Shown in pieces: positions 32,983 to 33,680 of a stretch of 33,680 bases of DNA. The stretch's first letter is position 1. Each line of letters begins with the position of its first letter. The stretch lies in NCBI GenBank assembly GCA_012729815.1, contig JAAYCJ010000349.1:1-33680 (forward strand), given 5' to 3'. The notes beneath the pieces were generated by a model. It saw nothing but the letters and a program-made list of their open reading frames with translations. It was not told the DNA's origin and did not search any database. The position numbers were made by a program, and so were the translations under genes. This DNA comes from Phycisphaerae bacterium. GTDB lineage: Bacteria > Planctomycetota > Phycisphaerae > JAAYCJ01.

Positions 32983-33680
32983 TTGAAGCGGACAATCCAC
33001 CTTATGGCAGTCGCAGCGGCGGTCGCAGCCGTCACCATCCTCGGCTGCGGAGGACCGGCACAGGAGCCGGGACCGGATCTCGTGCCCAATGACGTCATAC
33101 CGGGAACCCGGTTCTGCTCGCTGACCCTGGTGGTCGAGGGGCCGGGTGTCCTGGAAGATGTCAGTGGGCTCTATACGGAGGGGGCCGTGGTGACCCTCAC
33201 CGCCACACCCGATTCCGGATGCCGCCTCCATTCCTGGCAAGGGGCGGACGACGAGGCAACCACGGAGTTGACTAACACCGTCGCGATGACGGATGACCGG
33301 ATCGTAACGGCAACGTTCGAGACCATTCCCGGCAGCGGCTCGAACTCCGATCCGACGCCGACGCCCGATCCATCGCCCACACCGACCCCGTCGCCGCCGC
33401 CCACGCCTCCGGGCCAGACGTATGCCCTGACCGTCGAGGTGATCGGCAGCGGAACCCTCTCGCCCAACGGCGGAAGGTATGCCGCCGGAAAGGTGGTTCC
33501 GCTGACCGCCGTTCCAAACAGCGGCCACGCGGTGACGCGATGGACCGGCACCAACGACGACAACTCGACTTCAACCAACAACGCCGTGACCATGAACGCC
33601 GACCGCCTCGTGAAGGTCGAGTTCAAGCCGACAGGCGGACCCGCGCCAACCCCCTCGCCCACGCCCGGCCCAAGCCCGAC
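32983..33680 (+). CDS. Partial lipoprotein with beta-repeat domains and Pro/Thr linkers
   Basis: The frame is open to the right edge and has no stop. From TTG at 32983, with GAGAGG 11 bases upstream, the protein starts MKRTIHLMAV and reaches a lipobox TILGC with the lipidated Cys at 22. A GTG at 32974 or ATG at 33004 are alternatives. Two repeats of the bacterial InlB-like beta-repeat type follow (SLTLVVEGPGVL..., YALTVEVIGSGTLSPNGGRY). They share the pattern G-G/L-Y-x-x-G-x-V-V-x-L-T-A-x-P-x-S-G, then W-x-G, then T-M-x-x-D-R. They are joined by a Pro/Thr/Ser-rich linker (33341-33414), and a second such linker begins at the edge. It is likely a surface-exposed adhesive lipoprotein, truncated here by the window. 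Confidence 0.82.
   Translation, partial: MKRTIHLMAVAAAVAAVTILGCGGPAQEPGPDLVPNDVIPGTRFCSLTLVVEGPGVLEDVSGLYTEGAVVTLTATPDSGCRLHSWQGADDEATTELTNTVAMTDDRIVTATFETIPGSGSNSDPTPTPDPSPTPTPSPPPTPPGQTYALTVEVIGSGTLSPNGGRYAAGKVVPLTAVPNSGHAVTRWTGTNDDNSTSTNNAVTMNADRLVKVEFKPTGGPAPTPSPTPGPSP

Noticed and set aside
33341-33414. Short tandem repeat of CCG/ACG/CCC units
   Set aside because: It encodes a Pro/Thr/Ser linker inside the lipoprotein, and is not a CRISPR array or intergenic repeat.

Overview
The window is high-GC, densely packed bacterial DNA, most likely from the Planctomycetota (Phycisphaerae-like) or a neighbouring PVC lineage. This placement is inferred from the combination of an H-X9-DG type IV prepilin-like protein, a PEP-CTERM anchored M64 peptidase, intracellular sialidase-like propellers, two URO-D superfamily proteins, a GntR/LacI hybrid regulator and very large secreted glycosidases. 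There is no rRNA, no housekeeping gene and, unusually for catabolic clusters, no recognisable transporter.

Layout. (1) Positions 1-430 look like the edge of an integrated element. A 46-nt 3' fragment of tRNA-Arg(UCU) at 353-398 is crossed in antisense by an open frame that ends in a C-terminal tail resembling those of planctomycete site-specific recombinases. A second small frame runs off the left edge. (2) Positions 474-6789 (+) hold five tightly spaced genes: an (alpha/alpha)6-type glycosidase-like protein, a URO-D-like protein, a TIM-barrel sugar isomerase/epimerase, a neutral ceramidase-like hydrolase and a DegT/DnrJ aminotransferase-fold enzyme. (3) Positions 13790 to 6811 (-) form a likely self-regulated unit of GntR/LacI hybrid regulator, prepilin-like protein and a 1676-aa secreted GH2 enzyme. 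A sigma70-like promoter with a 26-bp palindrome across its -10 lies in front. (4) Positions 25565 to 13838 (-) form one probable ten-gene operon. The order is GntR/FCD regulator, creatinase-like M24 protein, M20 hydrolase, sialidase-like protein, unknown protein, URO-D methyltransferase-like protein, unknown protein, LamG plus sialidase protein, QueG-like iron-sulfur protein and a ThDP-dependent acetolactate-synthase-like enzyme. It starts at a strong promoter followed by two TGTATACA palindromes.

(5) Positions 26704 to 25589 (-) encode a TolB-like propeller. (6) Positions 28311 to 26932 (-) encode a PsiE-like membrane protein translationally coupled to a tandem universal stress protein. (7) Positions 29591 to 28419 (-) encode a zinc formaldehyde-dehydrogenase-like ADH. 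(8) Positions 31464 to 29737 (-) encode a glycosyl-hydrolase-like TIM-barrel protein. It is divergent from (9) a PEP-CTERM M64 peptidase (31624-32847, +), which is followed by a hairpin terminator and a truncated lipoprotein with beta-repeat domains.

Functional reading (inference). The region looks like a carbohydrate or amide scavenging locus with at least three separately controlled units. The ten-gene operon is the best candidate for an undescribed catabolic pathway. It pairs amide/C-N hydrolases with a URO-D/iron-sulfur/ThDP set and two proteins of no recognised family. The substrate cannot be read from the sequence.
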